From NCBI GenBank assembly GCA_017399445.1, contig JAFQCM010000125.1, forward strand, positions 1-64,000: a stretch of DNA of 64,000 nt, read 5' to 3'. The notes beneath the pieces are model-generated. The model was not told the DNA's origin and made no database searches. It saw nothing but the letters and a program-made list of their open reading frames with translations. Shown here piece after piece: positions 7,930 to 15,994 of this stretch. This DNA comes from Lachnospiraceae bacterium. Lineage in GTDB: Bacteria; Bacillota; Clostridia; Lachnospirales; Lachnospiraceae. Each line of letters starts with the position of its first letter. The stretch's first letter is position 1. Made by a program: the position numbers and the translations under genes.

Positions 7930-8195
7930 CGTGCGACCGATGCTCTTTGGAAATATCATCAACGACTTTTTTTAATGCCACAGTTCGCCAGTTGTCTTTA
8001 ATAAGCTGATGTTTTAATTCAAGCAATTCATTTAGTGGTGTATTTGTCCAGGAATACCATGAGAGGATGTGGAATGAACTTTTCAGGTAGTTTGGAAATA
8101 ATATAAAACAACATATCTTCCATTCGGTTAGTGCAGCGGTGGAAAAATTCTTTTAATCTATTCGGTTTCTTTAATTCAATATTTATGATAAACAA
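7907..8195 (-). pseudogene. Conjugative-element hypothetical protein (frameshifted)
   Basis: On the minus strand a frame from about 8195 reads NIELKKPNRLKEFFHRCTNR, MEDMLFYIISKLPEKFIPHP and LMVFLDKYTTK, then hits a stop. A second frame continues the same protein with ELLELKHQLIKDNWRTVALK and KVVDDISKEH to 7907. I associate the pattern FFHRCxNRMExxLFYxxxKLPE with a small protein common in Firmicutes conjugative elements (recall only). At least one in-frame TGA and one frameshift near 8070 break it. No ATG is seen; a TTG at 8193-8195 lies too close to the GGGAG site, another sign of decay. Confidence 0.6.
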
Positions 8196-8450
8196 CTCCC
8201 TTAAAATATTTTTGAAAAAATTTTTATTAAGCGTGGAAAATTTTAAGTAATCTTATTATTTATAGTATATAGAGCAATGATAGAAATGGCAATTAAATAT
8301 TTAGTTCCAATAATCATACAGATTAGGAACTTTCCTTAATTTATGGGAATTGTAAATATCCTTAATATTATCATTGGAAAATTAGGAACTAAAGTATATC
8401 AAAAATAGGAACTTTTAAGGTGGTGTACTCAATCTAACGCAACGTTTAAT
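8196..8450. repeat. AT-rich region with repeated AGGAACT motif
   Basis: No gene is seen. The heptamer AGGAACT occurs at 8325-8331, 8384-8390 and 8407-8413, and its inverse core AGTTCC at 8303-8308. Spacing is irregular (17-53 bp). It could be a protein-binding array controlling the xis-side genes or simply chance in AT-rich DNA. Confidence 0.35.
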
Positions 8451-8714
8451 ATGCCTTGTAATAGTGTTAATTCGTGTCAGCATTTTACACCATTTGCACT
8501 TCATATTATTCCTAAACAGTATTGTAAAAAAAGGTATTGTCCATATTGTAATGGTTCATTGGAAAAGGAATTGGTTTATTGTACATATAGACCAGATGAC
8601 GAAACAGAAATAGATAACAAGTTAAGCTCTTACAGATGTGAAAGCTGTACAAGTGAAAATAAATTTGCAAGTGGAGGAAGTTATTACAAGAATGACAGAA
8701 AGTGTACAGATTGA
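8451..8714 (+). CDS. Small zinc-ribbon protein upstream of excisionase
   Basis: The 87-residue frame has many cysteines: PCNSVNSCQHF, then CPYCNGS, and YRCESCTSE, which look like one or two zinc-binding pairs. It ends inside the start of the excisionase frame (22-bp overlap), as expected for a tightly packed element operon. No ribosome site is well placed for the ATG at 8451 (the nearest, AAGGTGG, is 26 bp upstream), so the real start may be lost and the gene may be truncated. No function is assigned. Confidence 0.45.
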   Translation: MPCNSVNSCQHFTPFALHIIPKQYCKKRYCPYCNGSLEKELVYCTYRPDDETEIDNKLSSYRCESCTSENKFASGGSYYKNDRKCTD

Positions 8715-8883
8715 AAGAGGATTATTGCCATTAGATGCGTTTTGTGAATATTAAGGGATTAAAAAGACGAAAGCAAGAGAGTTATTACATAACCCTGTAA
8801 ATGGATTTACAGTGCGTATTGGAAATAGATTATATGCTCATAAAGGCAAGTTGGATGAATGGTTATTAAAACAAATTCTGTAG
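8692..8883 (+). pseudogene. xis: Excisionase (Tn916-type Xis), nonsense mutation
   Basis: The frame MTESVQIERGLLPLDAFCEY is followed by one in-frame TAA at 8752-8754 and then GIKKTKARELLHNPVNGFTV and RIGNRLYAHKGKLDEWLLKQ to a TAG at 8881. This is the winged-helix excisionase used with Tn916-family integrases. Length (63 codons) and both halves are normal apart from the nonsense codon, so the inactivation is recent. The integrase remnant starts 100 bp downstream, the normal order xis then int. Confidence 0.8.
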
Positions 8884-8901
8884 ATTGAGAAAATTGAAAC
8901 A

Positions 8902-8947
8902 GATTGAATAAATAGATAAAATATGCTAAAATGGGGAAAATATTTAA
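8902..8947 (+). repeat. 46-bp direct repeat, left copy (promoter-bearing)
   Basis: The 46 bp match 12294-12339 at 45 positions; the only difference is A/G at the 39th base. Inside lies TTGAAT (8904-8909), a 17-bp spacer and TAAAAT (8927-8932), a plausible vegetative promoter. This copy is between the broken xis and int genes. Just after it, TTTCCC (8955-8960) can pair with the GGGAAA of the repeat, giving a local hairpin not present at the right copy. Confidence 0.9.
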
Positions 8948-8983
8948 TGAAGCTTTCCCTATTTTCTTGTGAAAGGAGCAAAG

Positions 8984-9877
8984 ATGGGAAAATCACTAAA
9001 AGGGAAAGAACTAGGAAAGAATATATCTCAGCGTAAAGATGGTCGTTATCAAGCAAGATTTGTGAATAGATTTGGTAATAGACAGATTACTCACAAGTTT
9101 AAGTCTTGTTGTAGTTCAAAAGGCATTTAATGAATTAAAAATTGATGATTCAAGAAAAGGTTATAAGGCACTTTTAGTAGATATGCTAAATCGTGCCATG
9201 GAATCAGACCTTATTAATAGGAATGTGGCATTATCAGTTAATACAAATATTGATAATTTTGAAAAGAAAAGCGTATTTTGACGGAGGATGAAATTGAATT
9301 GCTTTTAAAAACATCAAAGGGTGGGAGAATGTATCCATTCTTTGTAATGGCATTAAATACAGGAATGCGAATGGGAGAAATACTTGGTTTGACATGGGAT
9401 TGTATAGATTTTGAAAATGGCAAGATACGTGTAACAAAGACATTGTGCTATATGCCTAATAACGGAGATGAGATTTATGAGTTTCATCCTCCTAAGACTA
9501 AAACAGGTAAAAGAAATATTCCTATTTCGAAACAAGTGAAAGAAATGCTTTTGGAACAAAAACAATGGCGTGATAATGTTATGAAAAGATTTGAGCCTAC
9601 ACTAGGATTTGGAGACTTAGTATTTACAAATAAAACAAATTATCCTCTTCATGCTTCAAATGTAAAAGATTCCATTTATTACCTGATAAATAAAATAAAC
9701 AAAGAAAATCCAGATATAGAGTTTGAACATTTTACCCCGCATTGCTTACGTCATACGTTTGCAAGTAATTGTATTGCAAAAGGTATGAAACCCAAAACAT
9801 TACAGAAGTTGCTAGGACATAATTCATTGAGTACCACAATGGAATTATATTGTCATGTTTTGGACGAAACGCTGTAA
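8984..9877 (+). pseudogene. int: Tyrosine integrase of Tn916 type, internally deleted
   Basis: The N-terminus starts at 8984 behind AAAGGAG with GKSLKGKELGKNISQRKDGR and YQARFVNRFGNRQ (the AP2-like arm-binding domain). Near 9110 it jumps into VVVQKAFNELKIDDSRKGYK and on through a frameshift near 9278. The catalytic domain from 9278 is intact with Arg in NTGMRMGEILGL, HCLRHTF, LLGHNS and the Tyr in MELYCHV. The total is about 298 codons against roughly 390-400 for the family, so most of the core-binding domain is deleted. The product should not recombine DNA. An early TAA at 9875 also cuts the usual tail, since family-like codons continue after it. Confidence 0.85.
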
Positions 9878-9904
9878 GTCGATGAAGAAATAGAAAGGTT
9901 GAAT

Positions 9905-11266
9905 ATGAAGAAAAAGTTTCATTTTGAATTGTCTACTACGCAAACAATCATGCTTAGTTTTTTCTTGGCAATATTTGTAGGAAGTATATTACTTGCATTG
10001 CCAATTAGTTCAGCTAGTGGCGAAGCAATTCCATATATAGACGCATTATTTACAGCAACTACTTCCATCTGTGTAACCGGACTTGTGACGATGCCCACTG
10101 TCTCAACGTGGAGCGTATTTGGGCAGATTGTAATATTGATTCTAATACAAATTGGAGGTTTAGGAATTATTACTATTATGTCCGGCATGATGATTAGTTT
10201 GCACAAAAAAATAGGTATTGGAGATAGAATACTTATTCAGGACGCATTTAATCTAAATACACTATCAGGACTTGTGAAATTTATTAAGAAGGTGCTAATT
10301 GGTACATTTGTTGTGGAAGGAATTGGAGCTTTTCTGTACATGACAGTATTTGTACCAGAGTATGGTACAAAGGGAATATGGATATCAATATTTAATTCTA
10401 TATCTGCATTTTGTAATGCAGGAATTGACATTATCTCAGAAGATAGTTTATGTGAATACGCCTTAAATCCTATGATTAATATAGTGACAAGTTTATTGAT
10501 TATTCTTGGTGGCATCGGATACATTGTCTGGTGGGATTTAATTAGAGTGTTGAAAAGTGTAAAATGTCAAAAGTGGAAATGCTTTAATAGTTTGACACTT
10601 CATAGTAAGATTGCACTTTCTGCAACAAGTGTACTTATTGTGGTAGGCGCATTGCTTTTCTTTGTTTTTGAATATAAGAATCCACTTACAATTGCTGAGT
10701 ATTCGTTAATTGATAAAATACAAGTTGCTCTCTTTCAGTCGGTAACTACCAGAACGGCAGGATTTGCAACAATTCCTCAACAAAATCTGACCAATGCCTC
10801 CGCTATTGTTTCTCTATTGCTAATGTTTATTGGCGGTTCGCCGGTAGGAACGGCAGGCGGAATAAAAACAGTTACAATTGCGGTGTTAATTGTTTCCGCA
10901 TTTGCAACAATAAAAAACAAAGAGGATGTTACTCTTTTTCAAAGAACTATTTCAAGACAAGCTATCAGCAAAGCGGTTGCAGTAGTAAGTACGTCTTTTA
11001 TGATTATGTTTACTTCAACGGTTTTGCTGGCGGCAGTTACAAATGCAAATGCGCTTGATATTATGTATGAAACTGTCAGCGCAACTGCAACAGTAGGGCT
11101 TACAAGAAACTTGACACCGATGTTAAATTTATGGGGTAAGATTATAATTATCATAACAATGTATCTGGGCAGAGTTGGACCTATTTCTTTATTAATAGCA
11201 TTTAACAAAAAAAGAGAAAATAAAAATATCATTAAAAATCCAACGGAAGAAATAAGTGTTGGATAA
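9905..11266 (+). CDS. ktrB: TrkH/KtrB-family potassium transporter subunit
   Basis: The 453-residue membrane protein has the four pore repeats of KtrB/TrkH, each with its selectivity-filter Gly: ATTSICVTGLVT, SISAFCNAGID, SVTTRTAGFAT and SATATVGLTRNL. The third repeat is followed by the Gly-rich gating loop FIGGSPVGTAGGIKT. KtrB moves K+ (often Na+-coupled) across the membrane and is gated by the KtrA ring encoded next. An in-frame TTG at 9899 exists, but the ATG at 9905 gives the usual MKKKFHFELS start. The gene begins 28 bp after the truncated integrase, so the element edge must lie here or the pair was carried as cargo. Confidence 0.9.
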   Translation: MKKKFHFELSTTQTIMLSFFLAIFVGSILLALPISSASGEAIPYIDALFTATTSICVTGLVTMPTVSTWSVFGQIVILILIQIGGLGIITIMSGMMISLHKKIGIGDRILIQDAFNLNTLSGLVKFIKKVLIGTFVVEGIGAFLYMTVFVPEYGTKGIWISIFNSISAFCNAGIDIISEDSLCEYALNPMINIVTSLLIILGGIGYIVWWDLIRVLKSVKCQKWKCFNSLTLHSKIALSATSVLIVVGALLFFVFEYKNPLTIAEYSLIDKIQVALFQSVTTRTAGFATIPQQNLTNASAIVSLLLMFIGGSPVGTAGGIKTVTIAVLIVSAFATIKNKEDVTLFQRTISRQAISKAVAVVSTSFMIMFTSTVLLAAVTNANALDIMYETVSATATVGLTRNLTPMLNLWGKIIIIITMYLGRVGPISLLIAFNKKRENKNIIKNPTEEISVG

Positions 11267-11291
11267 TACAGTATGGGAAGGAAGTAAAATT

Positions 11292-11942
11292 ATGGGCATA
11301 AAACAATCGTATGCTGTTTTTGGACTTGGCAGATATGGAAAGGCAGTGGCAAAAGAACTTGTAGAAAGTGGAGCTGAAGTTTTGGCAGTTGACATTAATG
11401 AAGATATTGTCAATGATGCAATTGCCGAAATACCTTATTGTAAGTGTGCGGATATCACGGATGCAGAAGTTATTAAACGGCTGGGTATTGCCAATGTGGA
11501 TGTTGTAATTATCACAATGGCAACGAATCTGGAAGCAAGTGTGATGGCAACCATGTTGTGTAAAGAGATTGGTGTTAAGACAGTAATAGCTAAATGTTCT
11601 AGTGAAATGAATTACAAAATTTTGAGCAAGGTGGGAGCGGATCGTGTAGTATTTCCTGAAAGTGAATCCGGTATCAGATTAGCAAAGAATCTTCTAAGTT
11701 CTGGTTTTGTTGATATTATTGAACTGGCAAAAGATGTTTCCATGATTGAACTTGATGTCAGATCTGAGTGGGAAGGAAAAAATTTGTTAGAATTAAATCT
11801 TAGACAGAAATATTCAATAAATGTGGTAGCGATTATTCAAGAAAAAAATGTTTGTATTAATATTGACCCCGAAATGCCTTTGAAAAAATCAATGAAGCTT
11901 ATTGTTATAGCTAACATATCAAAATTAAGCAAATTAAGATAA
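11292..11942 (+). CDS. ktrA: KtrA/TrkA-family potassium channel regulator
   Basis: The 216-residue protein is an RCK subunit: a Rossmann RCK_N domain with AVFGLGRYGKAVAKEL (GxGxxG) and the acidic VDINED that binds the nucleotide ribose, then an RCK_C domain from about residue 140 (SMIELDVRSEWEGKNLLELN). It forms a cytosolic ring that gates KtrB in response to ATP/ADP or cyclic di-AMP. The frame is open to 11256, overlapping ktrB, but the ATG at 11292 has GGAAGG upstream and gives the normal start MGIKQSYAVFG. It is cotranscribed with ktrB. Confidence 0.9.
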   Translation: MGIKQSYAVFGLGRYGKAVAKELVESGAEVLAVDINEDIVNDAIAEIPYCKCADITDAEVIKRLGIANVDVVIITMATNLEASVMATMLCKEIGVKTVIAKCSSEMNYKILSKVGADRVVFPESESGIRLAKNLLSSGFVDIIELAKDVSMIELDVRSEWEGKNLLELNLRQKYSINVVAIIQEKNVCINIDPEMPLKKSMKLIVIANISKLSKLR

Positions 11943-11990
11943 GTAATGTAATAAGAGACGAGTAAACACTTGTAAGCGGGGGTGAAGTAT

Positions 11991-12152
11991 TTGTATGATG
12001 AAATTCAGTTAAAAATTACGGAAGCTTCCTTTGGCAACAAATTGGTTAGTGTTTCAAAAAGGGCTATATTAGGAATGATATCAGGTTTTTTGCTTCTGGT
12101 ATATGTGAAAAACAGAATACATTTTGAGTTTAACGTGCTGAATAAGAAGTAG
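11991..12152 (+). CDS. Small putative membrane protein after ktrA
   Basis: A 53-codon frame (TTG at 11991, or GTG at 11982) follows a GCGGGGG site and reads YDEIQLKITEASFGNKLVSV, then a hydrophobic helix RAILGMISGFLLLVYVKN and a short charged tail. It might be a regulator or small subunit linked to the KtrBA pair, or the fragment of a larger protein. The non-ATG start and short length keep confidence low. Its 3' end overlaps a perfect hairpin. Confidence 0.4.
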   Translation: MYDEIQLKITEASFGNKLVSVSKRAILGMISGFLLLVYVKNRIHFEFNVLNKK

Positions 12153-12162
12153 GCACGTTAAA
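12129..12162. terminator. Perfect hairpin at end of the small ORF
   Basis: TTTAACGTGC (12129-12138) pairs with GCACGTTAAA (12153-12162). The plus strand lacks a T run after it, so it is a weak terminator candidate for the ktr genes or a structural element. Confidence 0.45.
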
Positions 12163-12169
12163 AAATAGC

Positions 12170-12197
12170 CTATACGCAAGTGAATACTTGCGTATAG
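12170..12197. repeat. Perfect 11-6-11 inverted repeat
   Basis: CTATACGCAAG (12170-12180) and CTTGCGTATAG (12187-12197) are exact complements around the 6-bp spacer TGAATA. No T run follows. The geometry equals that of tyrosine recombinase core sites such as dif (11-6-11), but a plain hairpin is also possible. It lies near the right direct repeat of the int-ktr segment. Confidence 0.6.
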
Positions 12198-12293
12198 AGA
12201 AATAGAGTATGAGAATAAAACAAATAAAGATTAAATTTTAGTTACACCAGAAAAATGCTACTGATTGGAAGACGTATTGGAAGATAATCAAAT

Positions 12294-12339
12294 GATTGAA
12301 TAAATAGATAAAATATGCTAAAATGGGGAAAGTATTTAA
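12294..12339 (+). repeat. 46-bp direct repeat, right copy; promoter of the polA operon
   Basis: This copy matches 8902-8947 except for one base. TTGAAT (12296-12301), a 17-bp spacer and TAAAAT (12319-12324) form the likely promoter of the zf-HC2-polA operon, with the start codon 34 bp downstream of the -10 box. Confidence 0.85.
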
Positions 12340-12357
12340 CAGACCGGAGGCGGTAAA

Positions 12358-12723
12358 ATGAATTGCAAAGAAGAGGAACGTTTGATTCCCTTTTATCTGA
12401 AAGATGAACTAAACGAGAAGAAAACAAAGGAATTCCTAGAGCATGTGAAAGAATGCAAATCCTGTTACGAGGAGATGGAAATTCAGTATTTAGCGTCTAC
12501 CGGCTTAGAGTGGCTGGAGAGCGGTTCTTCATTTGATTTAGAGTGTGAGATGAAAAAAATTCTTTTTAACTCAGAAAAGAAATTAAAACATAAGCGTATG
12601 ATAAGAATTGCAGGTACCGTTATAAATATCCTTGCCATAGCATCAATTATCATTACTCTGGTAGTGCAAATTAGCTTATGGCTCACAGGAGAAGTACCAG
12701 GACCTGCCATGCTTGGATTATAA
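12358..12723 (+). CDS. zf-HC2 (anti-sigma-like) membrane protein
   Basis: The 121-residue protein has an N-terminal zinc-binding anti-sigma fold (NCKEEERLIPFYLKDELNEK, then HVKECKSC with the His-x3-Cys-x2-Cys motif) and one membrane helix near residues 84-108 (AGTVINILAIASIIITLVVQ). Proteins of this type usually sequester an ECF sigma factor, but no sigma gene is adjacent; it is the first gene before polA. The start follows GGAGGCGG. Whether it still acts on a sigma factor is unknown. It shares the polA promoter and is separated from polA by 25 bp. Confidence 0.75.
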   Translation: MNCKEEERLIPFYLKDELNEKKTKEFLEHVKECKSCYEEMEIQYLASTGLEWLESGSSFDLECEMKKILFNSEKKLKHKRMIRIAGTVINILAIASIIITLVVQISLWLTGEVPGPAMLGL

Positions 12724-12748
12724 ATGGTGGAAAAAATAGGAGAAAATC

Positions 12749-15388
12749 ATGGAAAAAATAGTTTTAATTGATGGACATAGTATTTTAAATCGTGCATTTT
12801 ATGGACTTCCAATGCTGAGCAATTCCAAAGGAATCCCCACCAATGCTATTTATGGATTTTTAAATATTATGTTTAAAATATTAGAAGAAGAAAAGCCAGA
12901 ATATTTAACTGTTGCTTTTGATGTACATGCCCCTACTTTTCGTCATGAAATGTATGCAGAATACAAGGGAACCAGAAAACCAATGCCGGAAGAATTAAGA
13001 ACTCAGGTGCCTTTAATGAAAGAAATGTTGCAGGCAATGGGGATAAAAGTAGTAGAACAGGCTGGCTATGAGGCTGATGATTTATTAGGAACCATTGCAA
13101 AAACTGCAGAAGAAAAAGGAATGGAAGCAGTGATTGTTTCTGGGGACAGGGACTTACTACAGTTAGCTTCGAAACATATTAAAATCAGAATACCAAAAAC
13201 AAAGAAAACAGGAACAGAAATTGAAGATTATACAGATAAAGAGGTAAAAGAAACCTATGGGGTCACACCAACAGAGTTTATTGATGTAAAGGCATTAATG
13301 GGTGATACTTCTGATAATGTGCCAGGGGTACCAGGAATTGGTGAAAAGACAGCTACTGCCATTATTGCAACCTTTGGTAGTATTGAAAATGCCTATGAGC
13401 ATGTAGATGAAGTCAAGCCGAACAGGGCAAAGGAAAATTTAAAGGAATTTTATGAACAGGCACAGTTTAGTAAGGAATTGGTGACTATCTGTACCAAAGC
13501 AGAAATTTCTTATGATATAGAACAGGCAGAACTTTCTGAGTTGTATACAGAGAAAGCCTATATTTTATGTAAAGAATATGAATTTAAAAATTTTTATGGA
13601 AGATTTGAAGGTACAAAAAAAGAACAGCCGGAAGAAAGTTTAAACATTCAGATAGTGGATGATTTTTCGGAGGCAGAAGAAATTTTTGAAAAAGTAGCAG
13701 AAGGAAAATTTTCTTTTCAATATGTGATTTTCAAAGGACAAGTAGTTGCTTTAGTGCTTTCAATTGATGGGAAAACTGTTTATTACATGGAACAACAGGG
13801 ATTTTTAACAGAAGGATATTTTGCATCTAAGCTGTCAGAAAGTATTAAAAAAGCAGAAACAGCAGTTACCTTCCAACTAAAATCACAGTTAAGCTATATT
13901 GAAAATTTCAACGATGTAAAAGAAAAAATGAAAGATGTGACCATTGCAGCATATCTTTTAAATCCATTAAAAAGTGAATATACTTATGATGAAATTTCTA
14001 AGGATTATTTAGAAAAACTTCTTCCATCTGCAGAAGATTTATTTGGCAAAATGAAGTTAGAAAAAGCAATAGGGGCAGGGGAGGAAACCGTAGTTTCCTA
14101 TTTTGCTAACATGACAGCTTGTGCTTATAGTGCCTATGAAAAGCTTATGGAAACTTTAAAAGCAGAAGAAATGTACGATTTATATGAAAATGTGGAAATG
14201 CCACTGGTATATACTTTATATGAAATGGAACAGGAAGGTATCAAGGCAGAAGCAGAAGAATTGAAAAAGTATGGGGAAGATTTGAAAGGCAAAATAGAGG
14301 AAATTGAACAGGAAATTTACAAAGAGGCAGGAGAAGAATTTAACATTAATTCTCCAAAACAGCTGGGAGAAGTACTGTTTGAACATATGAAGCTTCCAAA
14401 TGGAAAAAAGACAAAAACAGGCTACTCCACAGCGGCAGATGTACTGGAAAAACTGGCACCGGATTATCCGGTGGTATCTAAAATTTTAGAATACAGACAG
14501 TTAACCAAATTAAATTCTACTTATGCAGAAGGACTGGTAAGTTGTATTGGAGAGGATGGCAGAATTCATTCCAAATTTAACCAGACCATTACGGCAACAG
14601 GACGTATCAGCAGTACAGAACCAAATCTGCAAAATATTCCAATTCGTATGGAATTAGGAAGGCTTATACGAAAAGTCTTTGTTCCAAAGGAGGATTATGT
14701 ATTAATTGATGCGGATTATTCTCAGATTGAATTAAGAGTGTTAGCACATATGTCTGGGGATGAAAGACTGATTGGTGCCTACAAAATGGATGAGGACATT
14801 CACAGAATTACAGCTTCGGAAGTATTTCACATTCCATTAGAAGAAGTAACACCATTGCAAAGAAGAAATGCAAAAGCTGTAAACTTTGGAATTGTGTATG
14901 GAATCAGTTCTTTTGGGTTAAGCGAAGATTTAAGTATTTCCAGACAGGAGGCCAAAGAATATATTGAAAAATATTTTGAAACTTATCCAGGGGTAAAAAA
15001 ATTCTTAGATGATTTAGTTGCTAAGGCAAAGAAAAATGGTTATGTGACTACCATGTTTGGAAGAAAGAGGCCAATTCCAGAATTAAAATCTTCTAATTTT
15101 ATGCAGCGGTCATTTGGAGAAAGAGTTGCCATGAATTCCCCCATACAGGGAACCGCAGCAGATATTATTAAAATTGCCATGATTCAGGTAGATAAAAGAT
15201 TAAAAGAAGAAAGTTTGCAATCCAGATTAATCTTACAGGTTCATGATGAACTTTTAGTGGAAACTCACAAGTCAGAAATGGAACAAGTAAAGCAGATTTT
15301 AGAAGAAGAAATGCACAAGGCAGCTAGTTTAAGTGTGCCATTGGATATTGATATGAACTGCGGAGAAAACTGGTACGAAGCACATTAA
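12749..15388 (+). CDS. polA: DNA polymerase I
   Basis: The 879-residue enzyme has the 5'-3' exonuclease domain (about 1-290, with VAFDVHAPTFRHEMYAEYKG and GDTSDNVPGVPGIGEKTA), a 3'-5' exonuclease-like domain (about 300-470) and the family A polymerase domain. Polymerase motif A is DADYSQIELRVL near residue 654, motif B RRNAKAVNFGIVYG near 704 and motif C QVHDELLVE near 829. The 3'-5' exonuclease-like domain lacks the DxE and other acidic residues for metal binding, as in Bacillus and Taq enzymes, so proofreading is not expected. It works in Okazaki fragment maturation and excision repair. coaE follows 12 bp later, a common Firmicutes arrangement. Confidence 0.97.
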   Translation: MEKIVLIDGHSILNRAFYGLPMLSNSKGIPTNAIYGFLNIMFKILEEEKPEYLTVAFDVHAPTFRHEMYAEYKGTRKPMPEELRTQVPLMKEMLQAMGIKVVEQAGYEADDLLGTIAKTAEEKGMEAVIVSGDRDLLQLASKHIKIRIPKTKKTGTEIEDYTDKEVKETYGVTPTEFIDVKALMGDTSDNVPGVPGIGEKTATAIIATFGSIENAYEHVDEVKPNRAKENLKEFYEQAQFSKELVTICTKAEISYDIEQAELSELYTEKAYILCKEYEFKNFYGRFEGTKKEQPEESLNIQIVDDFSEAEEIFEKVAEGKFSFQYVIFKGQVVALVLSIDGKTVYYMEQQGFLTEGYFASKLSESIKKAETAVTFQLKSQLSYIENFNDVKEKMKDVTIAAYLLNPLKSEYTYDEISKDYLEKLLPSAEDLFGKMKLEKAIGAGEETVVSYFANMTACAYSAYEKLMETLKAEEMYDLYENVEMPLVYTLYEMEQEGIKAEAEELKKYGEDLKGKIEEIEQEIYKEAGEEFNINSPKQLGEVLFEHMKLPNGKKTKTGYSTAADVLEKLAPDYPVVSKILEYRQLTKLNSTYAEGLVSCIGEDGRIHSKFNQTITATGRISSTEPNLQNIPIRMELGRLIRKVFVPKEDYVLIDADYSQIELRVLAHMSGDERLIGAYKMDEDIHRITASEVFHIPLEEVTPLQRRNAKAVNFGIVYGISSFGLSEDLSISRQEAKEYIEKYFETYPGVKKFLDDLVAKAKKNGYVTTMFGRKRPIPELKSSNFMQRSFGERVAMNSPIQGTAADIIKIAMIQVDKRLKEESLQSRLILQVHDELLVETHKSEMEQVKQILEEEMHKAASLSVPLDIDMNCGENWYEAH

Positions 15389-15400
15389 GAGGATTTAATA

Positions 15401-15994
15401 ATGAAGATTATAGGAATTACTGGCGGCGTAGGTGCCGGAAAATCACATATTTTAGATTATATTTTGCGAAATTATAAAGCAAGAATTATAAAAACCGATG
15501 AGGCAGCAGAACTTTTAAGAAAACCAGGACACAGATGTTATGAAAGAATTGTGGAACTTTTAGGGGATACAATTTTAAATGAAGACGGAACTATTAATAG
15601 GAATAAAATGGCAGAATTGATTTTTTCTGACCAGAAAAAGCTTGAGGAAATCAATAAAATTATCCATCCAGAAGTGAACCGGTATGTGGCAGAGGAAATT
15701 AAAAAAGAACAGGAAAACAAAGAAAAAGACTACTTTTTTATAGAGTCTGCATTGCTCATTGAAAATCATTATGATGAAATTTGTGATGAATTGTGGTATA
15801 TTGATACAAAAGAAGAAATCCGGAGAGAACGTTTAAAGCAGAACAGGGGCTATTCGGAAGAAAAAATATCTGATATTATTAGTAAACAGCTGTCAGAAGA
15901 AGAATTTAAGAAACATTGTCAGATTATTATAGATAATAATGGTGAAAAACAGGCTGTTTATAAGCAGATAGATGAAAATATGGGAGGAATTTAG
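15401..15994 (+). CDS. coaE: Dephospho-CoA kinase
   Basis: The 197-residue P-loop kinase begins KIIGITGGVGAGKSHIL (Walker A), followed by KTDEAAELL (the usual DAD/DxI region) and the lid motif RRERLKQNRGYSEEKI. It phosphorylates the ribose 3'-OH of dephospho-CoA, the last step of CoA synthesis. It lies between polA and the FtsA-like gene; its stop abuts the GTG start of the next gene, so the three are translated from one message. Confidence 0.95.
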   Translation: MKIIGITGGVGAGKSHILDYILRNYKARIIKTDEAAELLRKPGHRCYERIVELLGDTILNEDGTINRNKMAELIFSDQKKLEEINKIIHPEVNRYVAEEIKKEQENKEKDYFFIESALLIENHYDEICDELWYIDTKEEIRRERLKQNRGYSEEKISDIISKQLSEEEFKKHCQIIIDNNGEKQAVYKQIDENMGGI

